A DNA stretch of 27,752 nucleotides from JACRLV01 sp045863555 (GCA_045863555.1 BTUU01000033.1:1-27752); one strand, 5' to 3'. Positions 14,458-22,295 are shown, counted from the stretch's first letter. Notes: generated from the sequence alone by a model not told the origin. Program-made: numbers and translations.

Positions 14458-15810
14458 ATGCCTGCGATGCGACTCCTGCTGCCGCTCGTGCTCCTGATTC
14501 CGACGGCCGTCCGCGCCGACCTCGAGCCGGCGTGGACGTGGAAGGCCGACCAGGCCGTCGAGTGGTGCCGGCCGCTGGGGGAGCCAAAGCACTCGGCCGT
14601 GGCCGTCGGCCTCAAGGATGGGACGGTTCAGATCATCAACATCATCACCGCCCTACCACGCCTCGAAGGGCCCATTCGCGGCAAGCCCGGAATTCGCCCG
14701 GCCGGACAGGACATCGGCGGCGGCCAGAGCGCCGGCGTCGCGTACTTCTTCGATCGCTATACCGTCACGGCCGTCTCGGTGACCGACACGTTCGACCGCG
14801 ACGAGCCGCGCGATGCCGTGCGGTGGACCGTCGGTTCGGCGGCGGATGTTCAGAACCGTGAAGCCGGCGATCCGGAGTTCATCGAGAAGCTCGTCGCGGC
14901 CGTCGCGACGCCGGCGGGCGTGGCCGTGCTGAACTCGGAGGGCAAGCTTTCGGAACTCGCCAGGGCCGACGGCGCAATCCGCTGGAAGGCGGACGTCGGG
15001 GGCGGGGCGAACGGCGCCCTGCTCGCCGACCGGTCGACGCTCGTTGCGGTTGTGAAGGGCAAGGGCGGCGCGGATGCGTGGTTTATCGATCTCAGCGCGC
15101 CGAACACGCCGCCGCAGCGGCGCTCCGCCGGGGCCAGCGAGCCGATCTGGCGGGATCTGGCCCGCGAGGGACTCGTCGCCGCGTGGCCGGGACGGCTCAT
15201 GATGACCACCGCGGAGAAGGACGCCGCGCGTCTGGGGCTGAAGGTCAAATTTCCACTGAAGGCCGCGCTCATCGGACTTCACCGCCGCAGCGCCGCGTCG
15301 AATACTGCCGGGCGCGACCTGCTCATCACGTTTGACGCGGGCGGCGACCTGGCCGGTCACGACGTGGCCACGGGCGAGAACGCGTGGCGGGCCCCGACGC
15401 GCGACCTGGGTCCATTCCGGCCGCGGCGGCTGGCGCTCGCCGGCGGGCTGGCGATCCTCGCGGATGACGACGGGCCGCTCACGGCGTTTCACGCGGACAC
15501 GGGCAAGCTCGCGGCCGCGTGGACGGGTGAGGGGTGCGAGCGCATCCTCGGCGTCAGCGCGACGCCGCGCTTCGTGCATGCGCTGCGCGTGGCGACGCGC
15601 GTCGAAGGGATGCGGCGCACCCGCGAGCTTCAGCTCATCCGCACGCCGATCGTCCGGCAGGGTGAGTGGACGAAGGCGGACGCGAAGGCGCAGCAGGCGG
15701 CGGAGTGGCTGGGGCCGGCGGCGGGCGTGCGCGAGTGCGTCTGGTCGCCCGGGCGGGTACTTGTCGTCTCCGATAAGCTGGTGCGGATGTTCGTGCTGCC
15801 CGCGGAGTAG
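14458..15810 (+). CDS. Secreted PQQ/WD40-like beta-propeller protein
   Basis: The 450-residue product starts with a clear signal peptide (MPAMRLLLPLVLLIPTAVRA). The mature part is a series of beta-rich repeats with outer-membrane BamB/PQQ-propeller character: GLKDGTVQIINIITALPR, GKLSELARADGAIRWKADVG, DLAGHDVATGENAWRAPTRD and GPLTAFHADTGKLAAAWTGE, each ending in a xxxAxTGxxxW-like turn. Such proteins serve as scaffolds or bind cofactors; no PQQ-enzyme catalytic residues are evident. The frame is open to 13993, but the signal peptide fixes the ATG at 14458. TACGAT lies exactly six bases upstream and there is no ribosome binding site, hinting at a leaderless message. It is divergent from arsR and probably unrelated to it. 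Confidence 0.75.
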   Translation: MPAMRLLLPLVLLIPTAVRADLEPAWTWKADQAVEWCRPLGEPKHSAVAVGLKDGTVQIINIITALPRLEGPIRGKPGIRPAGQDIGGGQSAGVAYFFDRYTVTAVSVTDTFDRDEPRDAVRWTVGSAADVQNREAGDPEFIEKLVAAVATPAGVAVLNSEGKLSELARADGAIRWKADVGGGANGALLADRSTLVAVVKGKGGADAWFIDLSAPNTPPQRRSAGASEPIWRDLAREGLVAAWPGRLMMTTAEKDAARLGLKVKFPLKAALIGLHRRSAASNTAGRDLLITFDAGGDLAGHDVATGENAWRAPTRDLGPFRPRRLALAGGLAILADDDGPLTAFHADTGKLAAAWTGEGCERILGVSATPRFVHALRVATRVEGMRRTRELQLIRTPIVRQGEWTKADAKAQQAAEWLGPAAGVRECVWSPGRVLVVSDKLVRMFVLPAE

Positions 15811-15842
15811 ATGCGAGCGTGTTCGCGGGTGTGGAGTGGTGC

Positions 15843-16772
15843 ATGAAAACCGTCGCGTTTCGAATGGTGGATGCGTTTGCCGAGAAGCCGTTCATGGGGA
15901 ACCCCGCGGGCGTCGTGCTCGACGCGGATGGGCTCTCGACCGAGCAGATGCAGACGATCGCCCGCGAGGTAAACGCGAGCGAGACCTCGTTTCTCACCGG
16001 CCTGAACAATCCGCATGCGCCGCCGCTGCTGCGGTGGTTCACGCCGCAGGTGGAGGCGGGCTTTTGCGGCCATGCGACGCTGGCGGCCGCGCATGCGTGG
16101 TATGACTTCGCGGGTCGGAGCTGGCTGGCGAAGCGGGACAACGTGGCGCGGTTTGACTCAGCGGCGGGGCTGCTGGAGCTGCGGGGCGAAGTGCTACCGG
16201 AGCGGGAGGAGAGCCCGCTGTGGTGGTTGGCGATGCCTGAGCCGCGGCTGACGCCGGAGACGTCGAACCTGGCGAAGACGTGCGAGTGCCTGGGCATCAC
16301 GGAGGCGGAGCTGGAGCCGGGGATGCCGGTGATGCGGACGCGCGATGACGACGTGATCCTGTTCGTGAAGGCATGGTCACGGCTGGCGGAACTGCGGCCG
16401 CGGATGGGCGAGCTCGGCGACTGGCAGAAGCGCAACGGCATCCGCGGGCATTGTGTGTCGTGCCTGGAGACGCTGAGCGACTCGGTGGATGTGTGTTCGC
16501 GGTTCTTTGCGCCGGCGGTGGGAATACCTGAGGACCCGGTGACGGGGAGCATGCACGGTCCGCTGGCGGCGCTGCTGGTGGCGAGCGAGCAGGCGCCGCT
16601 GGTCGACGGGCGGGCGGCGCTGACGTGCGTGCAGGGCGAGCCGGGCGGGCGGACGGGGCTGATCCGGGCGGTGGTCGAGCAGCGGGCGGGCGGCGAGGCG
16701 GGCGGGTATCGCGTGTTCGTCGGGGGGATGACGCAGACGATCGTGCGGGGGGAGATGCGGGTACCGGGGTGA
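15843..16772 (+). CDS. PhzF-family phenazine biosynthesis-like / isomerase protein
   Basis: A 309-residue member of the PhzF (diaminopimelate epimerase-like) family. Conserved blocks are FRMVDAFAEKPFMGNPAGVV at the N-terminus, VNASETSFLTGLNN with the catalytic Glu, LLRWFTPQVEAGFCGHATLA with the GH-A motif, and IPEDPVTGSMHGPLAALLVA in the second half. PhzF itself isomerises a phenazine precursor; most homologues outside phenazine clusters have unknown substrates, and no other phenazine genes are present here. ATG at 15843 has GGAG at suitable distance; an in-frame ATG at 15819 lacks support. The stop codon lies inside a 10-pair hairpin. Confidence 0.93.
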   Translation: MKTVAFRMVDAFAEKPFMGNPAGVVLDADGLSTEQMQTIAREVNASETSFLTGLNNPHAPPLLRWFTPQVEAGFCGHATLAAAHAWYDFAGRSWLAKRDNVARFDSAAGLLELRGEVLPEREESPLWWLAMPEPRLTPETSNLAKTCECLGITEAELEPGMPVMRTRDDDVILFVKAWSRLAELRPRMGELGDWQKRNGIRGHCVSCLETLSDSVDVCSRFFAPAVGIPEDPVTGSMHGPLAALLVASEQAPLVDGRAALTCVQGEPGGRTGLIRAVVEQRAGGEAGGYRVFVGGMTQTIVRGEMRVPG

Positions 16773-16792
16773 TGCGAGCATTTCGCATCACC
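16768..16792 (+). terminator. Hairpin overlapping the PhzF-family stop codon
   Basis: GGTGATGCGA pairs with TCGCATCACC around a five-base loop (gcatt), ten perfect pairs. It contains the TGA stop of the PhzF-family gene. It is not followed by a T-run, so it may end transcription by another route or protect the 3' end. Confidence 0.35.
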
Positions 16793-16848
16793 TGCAGATG
16801 AACGCAGCGCCTACCGTGCCGCCGCGCGAGTTTGGTAGAATCATGCTG

Positions 16849-17430
16849 ATGGCGGGAGTCGCTATGGTCGTGCGCTGGCCCGAAAAACAGAGCTACAACG
16901 GCCGGCGCATGACGGCGGACCAATACCTTGGTCTCCCCGAGACGCGGGAGCAATACGAACTGGTCGACGGAGTGGTCATCGTGTCGCCATCGGCTACCTG
17001 GGGGCATCAACGGATCGCACGGGAAATCCTGCTCCAGTTGACGCAATTCCTGGAGGCGCATCCGGTCGGCGAGGCAGTCAGCGACGTCGACGTTCGCCTC
17101 CGTGACGTTCTGGTGCTCCGACCCGACGTGGTTTTCCTCACCGCGGCCAAGGCGGCGCGTGTGACTGGCTACATCGCAGAGCCGCCGGACGTCGTCGTCG
17201 AGATCGTCTCACCCGGCGCGGCCGAGCGCGACCTGCACGAGAAGCGCTCTGATTATGAGTCTGCGGGCGTTGCGGAATACTGGGTGATCGATCCGCAGGC
17301 GGGCGAGATGCACTTTTTCAGGCTTGAGAACGGGAAGTACCGCGCGGGCAGCGCCAGTGACGACCGGTACGCTTGCGAAGTTGTACGCGGATTTGAACTT
17401 CGGCTGGAGCGCATCCGAGTGTTGTTCTGA
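16849..17430 (+). CDS. Uma2 (DUF820) family protein, PD-(D/E)XK nuclease fold
   Basis: About 190 residues matching the Uma2 family, which is widespread in cyanobacteria and planctomycetes and has a restriction-endonuclease-like fold of unknown biological target. Seen motifs: MTADQYLGLPETREQYELVD, then RPDVVFLTA, PDVVVEIVSPGAAERDLHEK (the D-E...K core) and YESAGVAEYWVIDPQAGEMH. Start choice is ambiguous. A TAGAAT at 16836-16841 precedes the ATG at 16849 by seven bases, which would suit a leaderless start; the next in-frame ATG at 16864 has GGGAG upstream; and the frame is open to 16798. The gene is isolated between the PhzF-family gene and a hairpin-rich spacer. Confidence 0.88.
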   Translation: MAGVAMVVRWPEKQSYNGRRMTADQYLGLPETREQYELVDGVVIVSPSATWGHQRIAREILLQLTQFLEAHPVGEAVSDVDVRLRDVLVLRPDVVFLTAAKAARVTGYIAEPPDVVVEIVSPGAAERDLHEKRSDYESAGVAEYWVIDPQAGEMHFFRLENGKYRAGSASDDRYACEVVRGFELRLERIRVLF

Positions 17431-17444
17431 CGTGATGAACGGTC

Positions 17445-17486
17445 GGGGAGCATGCTTACGCGGAGTACCGCGAAAGCATGCTCCCC
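17445..17486. repeat. Long imperfect inverted repeat (REP-like hairpin)
   Basis: GGGGAGCATGCTT (17445-17457) pairs perfectly with AAGCATGCTCCCC (17474-17486). Inside it, after an A-A mismatch, CGCGG pairs with CCGCG around a four-base AGTA loop. Eighteen pairs in 42 bases is far beyond chance. It lies between the Uma2 gene and the end of infC with no T-run on either strand, so a REP/cruciform element is as likely as a terminator. Confidence 0.6.
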
Positions 17487-17503
17487 AAAATTCCCACCCT
17501 AGA

Positions 17504-17564
17504 ACATGCCGCCCAAAAGCATGTCCACCTATTTTGCATCGGCGTTCCCCCACTTGCGTGGGGG
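17504..17564. other. Two further hairpins in the infC downstream spacer
   Basis: ACATGC (17504-17509) can pair with GCATGT (17519-17524), and CCCCCAC (17547-17553) with GTGGGGG (17558-17564) around a TTGC loop. The second is 33 bases past the infC stop and may end the thrS-infC transcript, although no U-tract follows it on the minus strand. Confidence 0.35.
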
Positions 17565-17596
17565 GGTCGGAGTTCGTGGCGGTCCGGCTCTGCGAA

Positions 17597-18241
17597 TCAG
17601 CCCTGGGCCGCTGCGGCCGGGGCCTGTTCGCCGCCTTCGTCGTCGGTGTCCGTATCGGTGTCCGGCGCCTCGGGTTCGACGGCCTTGGCCAGGAACGCCA
17701 GCTTGCCGTCCGCCACGGCCTTCTCGATCGCCGCCTTCACCGGCGACACGATCATGACCATGTTGCGGCCGTCCATGAGCGGCGGGCGCTCGATCTTCAC
17801 GTATTCGTTGATCGATTCGGCGATGCCGCGGAAGATCTGCGTGCCGATCTCGCGGTGGGCGCGCTCGCGGCCGCGGAACTGCATCGTGAACTGGACCTTG
17901 TCGCCCTTGGCCAGGAAGCGGATGGCGTTTCGCACCTTGATCTGGCGGTCGTGCTCATCGGTGCGCGGTCGCAGGCGGACTTCCTTGATCTGCTGCTCAT
18001 GGTGCTTCTTCAAGTTCTTTTTCTGGTTGTACTTGAATTTGCCGTAGTCCATGATGCGGCAGACGGGGGGGCGCTCGGTGGGCGCGACCTCGACGAGGTC
18101 GAGCCCTTGCTCGCGGGCCATCTGGAGCGCCTGGTACGTGTCGATGACGCCGATCTGCTCGTTCGCAGCGCCGATCAGGCGGATCGGCGAGATGCGAATC
18201 TGCTCGTTGCAGCGCAGACTTGTGCTGATTCCCTTTGACAT
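17597..18241 (-). CDS. infC: Translation initiation factor IF-3
   Basis: IF-3 binds the 30S subunit, checks start-codon pairing and prevents premature 50S joining. The 214 residues contain the N-terminal domain (NEQIRISPIRLIGAANEQIG, RPPVCRIMDYGKFKYNQKK), the basic linker (KNLKKHHEQQIKEVRLRP) and the C-terminal domain (DEHDRQIKVRNAIRFLAKGD, MQFRGRERAHREIGTQIF). About 25 extra residues at the C-terminus (EPEAPDTDTDTDDEGGEQAP and an Ala-rich end) form an acidic tail absent from E. coli IF-3. The start is a normal ATG with GGAGAGG immediately upstream, unlike the AUU of enterobacterial infC, so the classical start-codon autoregulation is not expected. It follows thrS by nine bases. rpmI and rplT do not follow it. 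Confidence 0.97.
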   Translation of the reverse strand: MSKGISTSLRCNEQIRISPIRLIGAANEQIGVIDTYQALQMAREQGLDLVEVAPTERPPVCRIMDYGKFKYNQKKNLKKHHEQQIKEVRLRPRTDEHDRQIKVRNAIRFLAKGDKVQFTMQFRGRERAHREIGTQIFRGIAESINEYVKIERPPLMDGRNMVMIVSPVKAAIEKAVADGKLAFLAKAVEPEAPDTDTDTDDEGGEQAPAAAAQG

Positions 18242-18250
18242 CCTCTCCGC

Positions 18251-20470
18251 TTATCTGGTTTGGGCCGGCGTCTGGCGCTCGGCGGCGTGAACCCTGGTCT
18301 GCCGGTTCGCGATCTCCATCGCACACGCCGCCAGAAATTCGGGGATGGTGCAGCTTCCGAGCTGCTGCCCCTCGCGCGTGCGTACGTTGACATTCTGCGC
18401 GGCGACTTCCTGTTCGCCGAGGACGATGATATAGGGGACCTTCATGAGCGTCGCCTGGCGGATCTTGGCGCCGATGCGCTCGCTGCTGTCATCGAGTTCG
18501 ACGCGGAGGCCGGCCTTGCGGAACAGGTCAAAGACCTCGCGGCCGTAGGCTTCCGATTTTTCGCTGACGGTGCAGATGGTCGCCTGGACGGGGGCCAGCC
18601 AGAGGGGGAACGCGCCGGCGAAGTGCTCGATGAGGATGCCGCAGAACCGCTCGATGCTGCCGAACGGGGCGCGGTGGATCATCACCGGGCGGTGCTCCTT
18701 GTTGTCGTCGCCGATGTATTTCAGATCGAAGCGGATCGGCAGGTTGTAGTCGACCTGGACGGTGCCGAGCTGCCACTCGCGGCCGATGCAGTCGCGAACG
18801 ACGAAGTCGATCTTGGGACCGTAGAAGGCGGCCTCGCCGCGCTCCTCGGTATACGGGAGGTTGGCCTGCTTTACGGCCTGGCGGACGGCCTCCTCGGCCT
18901 GGTCCCAGATTTCGCGCGAGCCGACGTACTTCTCACTGTCGTCGCGCAGGCCGATGCGGACGCGGAAGTCGGTCAGCTTCAGCATGTCGAGCACGGCGCG
19001 GGTGAGGTCGACGCAGTCGGCCATCTCCGCCTGCACCTGGTCGGGCGTGCAGAAGATGTGGGCGTCGTCCTGCGTGAAGCCGCGAACGCGGGTGAGGCCG
19101 GAGACCTCGCCCGATTTCTCGTAGCGATAGACCGTGCCGAATTCCGCCAGGCGGACGGGCAGGTCGCGGTAACTGAGCGACTCGGAGGCGAAGATGCGCA
19201 CATGGTGCGGGCAGTTCATCGGCTTGAGGAGGAAGCCGTCGTCCTGCTGCAGGTGCTCGCGGATGAGCGCGAGGTTGCCCGCGGTCTGGCCGCAGGCGGG
19301 GTCGAGCTTGCGCCCGGCGGGCTTGCCGGGGTCTTCGACGAGCTCGAAGTGGACCTTCGGATTGATGACCCGCAGCTCCTTGAGGAGGTGATTGACCTGC
19401 TCGGTGAACGGCGAGTGCGGATGGTCCTTGCCGCCTTCATAGACGGCGACCCAGAGCTCGTTGAGCACGCGCGAGGTGTCGGACTCGTAGAGCGGGGGGA
19501 ACTGCGACTCGCGGTAATACGGGAAATGGCCGCTGGTGCGGTAAAGCTCCAGGCGACCGATGTGCGGCGTATAGACCGGCTGATAGCCGCGGGCGAGGAG
19601 CTGCTCGCGCATCAGCGTTTCGAGGCAGTAGCGCATGATCGCGCCGCGCGGCTTCCAGAGGATGAGGCCGGAGCCGACGAGCTGATCGAGGACGAAGAGG
19701 CCGAGCTCCACGCCGAGCTTGCGGTGGTCGCGTTTCTTCGCTTCTTCGAGCTGGGTCAGATGGGCCGCGAGTTCGGCCTTCTTGAAGAACGCGGTCCCGT
19801 AGACGCGCTGGAGGACCTTCTTGCTCGCGTCGCCGTGGTGGTAGGCCCCGGCGACCTGCATGACCTTGAATGCGCCGATGCGGCCGGTGCTGGGGACGTG
19901 CGGGCCGCGGCAGAGGTCTTCCCAGCAGCCTGAATCGCGCGTACCGGTCACGTAGAAGCTCAGCGAATCGCCGCTCGCACGCTCGGCGTTGTCGACCTTG
20001 TACTCGTTGCCTTCGTCGCGGAGCTTGCCCATCGCCTGGCCGCGGGGCAGTTCGTAGCGGGTGAATGGGCGATCGTCTTTCACGATCTCGGCCATCTTCG
20101 CTTCGATCCTGGCGAAGTCTTCGGGCGTAAGGTTGTGATCGAGGTCGATGTCGTAGTAATAGCCGTTTTCGACCGGGGGGCCGTAGACGAGCTTGGTCTG
20201 CGGCCAAAGCGTGCAGATCGCCTCGGCCATCACGTGGGCGCAGCTGTGGCGCACGAGCGTGATCGCGTCGGGATCGGTTTCGGTGATGGCCTGGAAGTCG
20301 ACGGGGTCGCCCTCGGGCAGGCGCGCAGCGAGATCGACGATCGCGCCGTTCACACGGGCGGCGACGCTCTTTCGCGCGAGACCGGGGCCGATGCCGGCGA
20401 TGACTTCGGCCGCGGTAACGCCGCTGGGGTGTTCGATCAGCTTACCGTCGGGCAGTCGGACCTTTACCAT
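18251..20470 (-). CDS. thrS: Threonyl-tRNA synthetase with catalytic-domain insertion
   Basis: Charges tRNA-Thr with threonine. The 739 residues run as TGS domain (MVKVRLPDGKLIEHPSGVTA), editing domain (HSCAHVMAEAI; CRGPHVPSTGRIGAF), class II catalytic core and anticodon-binding domain (ICTVSEKSEAYGREVFDLFR, YIIVLGEQEVAAQNVNVRTR). Zinc ligands are visible as Cys420 in KPMNCPHH, His in FTQDDAHIFC and His in VMIHRAPFGSIERF. It is about 100 residues longer than the E. coli enzyme, mainly because of roughly 75-80 extra residues between SGHFPYY (about 313) and KPMNC (416). ATG at 20470 is fixed by the TGS start; the frame is open to 20668. The gene leads infC, and its mRNA would have a leader of about 200 bases. 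Confidence 0.97.
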   Translation of the reverse strand: MVKVRLPDGKLIEHPSGVTAAEVIAGIGPGLARKSVAARVNGAIVDLAARLPEGDPVDFQAITETDPDAITLVRHSCAHVMAEAICTLWPQTKLVYGPPVENGYYYDIDLDHNLTPEDFARIEAKMAEIVKDDRPFTRYELPRGQAMGKLRDEGNEYKVDNAERASGDSLSFYVTGTRDSGCWEDLCRGPHVPSTGRIGAFKVMQVAGAYHHGDASKKVLQRVYGTAFFKKAELAAHLTQLEEAKKRDHRKLGVELGLFVLDQLVGSGLILWKPRGAIMRYCLETLMREQLLARGYQPVYTPHIGRLELYRTSGHFPYYRESQFPPLYESDTSRVLNELWVAVYEGGKDHPHSPFTEQVNHLLKELRVINPKVHFELVEDPGKPAGRKLDPACGQTAGNLALIREHLQQDDGFLLKPMNCPHHVRIFASESLSYRDLPVRLAEFGTVYRYEKSGEVSGLTRVRGFTQDDAHIFCTPDQVQAEMADCVDLTRAVLDMLKLTDFRVRIGLRDDSEKYVGSREIWDQAEEAVRQAVKQANLPYTEERGEAAFYGPKIDFVVRDCIGREWQLGTVQVDYNLPIRFDLKYIGDDNKEHRPVMIHRAPFGSIERFCGILIEHFAGAFPLWLAPVQATICTVSEKSEAYGREVFDLFRKAGLRVELDDSSERIGAKIRQATLMKVPYIIVLGEQEVAAQNVNVRTREGQQLGSCTIPEFLAACAMEIANRQTRVHAAERQTPAQTR

Positions 20471-20684
20471 GGGAGGAAATCCCTCATGGCCGAGGCACGC
20501 CGACGAGATCCGGTTCGAGAGATGACTGCATACTGGACGAAAAACCTCAGTACAGTTTGCAGAACGCGCATCCCGACCGGTCGCGGCTTGCCGCGGCACC
20601 GTTCGAGTTAGCGTGTGGATGTCAGTGACATTCTTTGGTTCTGCAACCGCTGAAAGCCGGCGAGACACACCCGCCGATTCTTAC
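20471..20684 (-). promoter_or_regulatory. Long thrS leader with hairpins and a seven-codon upstream frame
   Basis: From the predicted start near 20678 the leader runs about 208 bases. It can form ACTG.TACTG / CAGTA.CAGT (about 20520-20560) and CGCGG-caag-CCGCG hairpins. Next to the start, GAGG (20485-20482) pairs with CCTC, hiding the only Shine-Dalgarno-like sequence. A tiny frame of seven codons (20487-20464, MRDFLPW) ends with a TAA that overlaps the thrS start region. No T-box sequence is recognised. Confidence 0.4.
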
Positions 20685-20712
20685 ACTCTATCGGCGAAAT
20701 CGGGCAAGTCAA
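20685..20712 (-). promoter_or_regulatory. Candidate thrS-infC promoter
   Basis: On the minus strand TTGACT (20712-20707) and TAGAGT (20690-20685) are separated by 16 bases, with matches of five and four of six to the sigma-70 consensus. It reads towards thrS. Confidence 0.5.
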
Positions 20713-20927
20713 ATGAATCTCGCGAAGGTTCCCGGCACGGCCGCACGCCGGGCGGGCGTTCGCGGCGCAGGCCGGCGCCGGGCGGGAATCGGCGTTGAAT
20801 CCTGCTCCTGGCGGTAAACGCGCACGGCTCCGGGATGCGCGAGGCCGCCCCACCGCCGGACGGGCCGAGAACGGACGGCGGCGGGCGTGGGTGACCGGGA
20901 TCCGTGTCGAACGGGGAAACTCGGCCG
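20713..20927. other. Intergenic spacer between divergent promoters, nothing recognised
   Basis: A GC-rich stretch between the thrS promoter and the promoter in front of tRNA-Gln. Several open frames cross it on both strands, but none shows a conserved motif and their codon use looks like background. Confidence 0.4.
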
Positions 20928-20956
20928 TTGACAGGGGTGGCGCGGGCAATTAATGT
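20928..20956 (+). promoter_or_regulatory. Candidate promoter for structured leader / tRNA-Gln-prs unit
   Basis: A perfect TTGACA (20928-20933) is followed after 17 bases by TAATGT (20951-20956, three of six). Transcription would begin near 20963, about 230 bases before tRNA-Gln. Confidence 0.5.
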
Positions 20957-20963
20957 GCCTTGT

Positions 20964-21090
20964 TCTGGTCGGGCCACGGCCAGAGTTTGCCCGCTCGCAC
21001 GGGGCGGCGGAGGCGCGAAAACGCCTGCCGCGATGAGCCCCCCGAATCGCGGCTCGGGGTTCAGGCCTCCCGAGCGGGTCCGCACCCGCG
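20964..21090 (+). ncRNA. Candidate structured RNA: four consecutive hairpins
   Basis: Starting at the predicted transcription start, four hairpins follow one another: TCTGG/CCAGA (20964-20984), CGGAGGCG/CGCCTgCCG around CGAAAA (21008-21030), CCCCGA/TCGGGG (21040-21059) and GCGGGT-ccgc-ACCCGC (21075-21090). No RNA family is recognised. It could be a small RNA or a leader processed away by RNase P at the tRNA. High GC makes hairpins common, so this is tentative. Confidence 0.3.
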
Positions 21091-21194
21091 ACATCCGTTT
21101 GGAACGGAACGTGGCCGCACCGGTTGAATCACAGTCGAGGGCGGCTGTGTGGCAGGATTCCCGTCGCGTGCGGGGGTCATCAACCGGCCCCGGA

Positions 21195-21266
21195 TACCCG
21201 GTGGTGTAATCGGTAACACTACAGGTTTTGGTCCTGTCATTCCTGGTTCGAGTCCAGGCCGGGTAG
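21195..21266 (+). tRNA. tRNA-Gln (anticodon TTG)
   Basis: Acceptor stem TACCCGG pairs with CCGGGTA, D-arm GTGT/ACAC, anticodon stem ACAGG/CCTGT around TTTTGGT giving anticodon TTG (reads CAA, and CAG by wobble), T-arm CCTGG-TTCGAGT-CCAGG, discriminator G at 21266. The 3' CCA is not encoded. The prs start lies 44 bases downstream, so the two may share a transcript. Confidence 0.96.
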
Positions 21267-21310
21267 TCTCGCCGGCGCTCGAAAAGCCGGATGACGGGTG
21301 AGGCGTCGTT

Positions 21311-22255
21311 GTGAAGGATTTGCGCGTATTTTCGGGCCGCAGCCACCCGGCGCTGTCGCAGCGGGTCGCCGATTATCTCGGGATCACGCTGGGGCGGGTG
21401 CAGCTCGAGAATTTCCCGGACGGGGAGATCTCGCTGAAGCTGCACGAGGACGTGCGGGGCCGGGACGCGTTCATCATTCAGTCGACCTGCACGCCGGGCA
21501 ACGACAACCTGATGGAGCTGCTGATCTACATCGACTGCCTGCGGCGGGCGTCGGCGAAGCGGATCACGGCGGTGATTCCGTACTTCGGCTATGCGCGCCA
21601 GGATCGCAAGGACGAGGGCCGCGTGCCGATCACGGCCAAGCTCGTCGCGAACCTGATGACGGTGGCGGGTGCGAACCGCATCCTGACAATCGACCTGCAC
21701 GCCGAGCAGATTCAGGGTTTTTTCGACATTCCGGTGGACAACCTCTCCGCTCAGCCGGTCATCACGGCGTTCTTCGAGTCGCTGAAGCTGGACTCGATCG
21801 CGCTGGTGAGTCCGGACATCGGGAACGCGAAACGGGCGCGGGTGTATGCGCAGCGGCTCGGGGGCGAGCTGGCGATCATCGACAAGCGGCGGGTGAGCGG
21901 TTCGGAAGCGGTCTCGTACAACATCATCGGCGATGTCGCGGGCAAGACGGTGCTGATGGTCGACGACATCATCGCGACGGCGGGGACGATCGTCCAGGCG
22001 GCGCGGATGGTCCGCGACCGTGGCGCCAAGCGGATCATCACGACCTGCACGCACCCGGTGCTGTGCGGGCCGGCGGTGGAGCGGCTGGCGGGCGCGCCGA
22101 TCGACGAGATCGGCTGCACGGACACGATTCCGCTGAGCGAGGAGGCCCGCAAGCGGCTGCCGAACGTGCGGGTGCTATCGGTGAGTGAGCTATTGGGCGA
22201 GGCGATCCGGCGGATTCACATGAACGAATCCGTCAGCAGCCTCTTCATGAAATAG
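21311..22255 (+). CDS. prs: Ribose-phosphate pyrophosphokinase
   Basis: Makes PRPP from ribose-5-phosphate and ATP, feeding nucleotide, His and Trp synthesis. The 314 residues carry the class I PRPP synthase features: FPDGEISLKLHEDVRG near residue 35, the catalytic flexible loop PYFGYARQDRKDEGRVPITA (90-109), the His130 region TIDLHAEQIQGFF, SPDIGNAKRAR, and the PRPP loop VDDIIATAGTIVQAA (217-231). In that loop the Asp common in enterobacterial enzymes (DDMIDT) is Ala222. The start is GTG at 21311 with GGTGAGG upstream. The next gene, rplY, begins 40 bases after the stop, and the order prs-rplY-pth is a widespread bacterial arrangement, so an operon is likely. Confidence 0.97.
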   Translation: MKDLRVFSGRSHPALSQRVADYLGITLGRVQLENFPDGEISLKLHEDVRGRDAFIIQSTCTPGNDNLMELLIYIDCLRRASAKRITAVIPYFGYARQDRKDEGRVPITAKLVANLMTVAGANRILTIDLHAEQIQGFFDIPVDNLSAQPVITAFFESLKLDSIALVSPDIGNAKRARVYAQRLGGELAIIDKRRVSGSEAVSYNIIGDVAGKTVLMVDDIIATAGTIVQAARMVRDRGAKRIITTCTHPVLCGPAVERLAGAPIDEIGCTDTIPLSEEARKRLPNVRVLSVSELLGEAIRRIHMNESVSSLFMK

Positions 22256-22295
22256 GCGGCTCGCGAAGCGCGGGCCTTTGCACTGGAGTTTCGCA

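Noticed and set aside
18260..19933. A 557-codon plus-strand frame opposite thrS
   Set aside because: It is a shadow of thrS; the repetitive DE/AV-rich composition has no family character.
20471..20684. Possible T-box riboswitch in the thrS leader
   Set aside because: GGTGCCGCGG resembles the T-box core only loosely. The TGGNACCGCG consensus, a specifier loop and a terminator with U-tract are not found.
20904..21209. A 101-codon plus-strand frame ending in tRNA-Gln
   Set aside because: It overlaps the tRNA and the hairpin run, has no ribosome binding site of note and no conserved motif.
20681..22054. A 457-codon minus-strand frame over tRNA-Gln and prs
   Set aside because: It is antisense to prs and crosses a tRNA gene; no recognisable motif.
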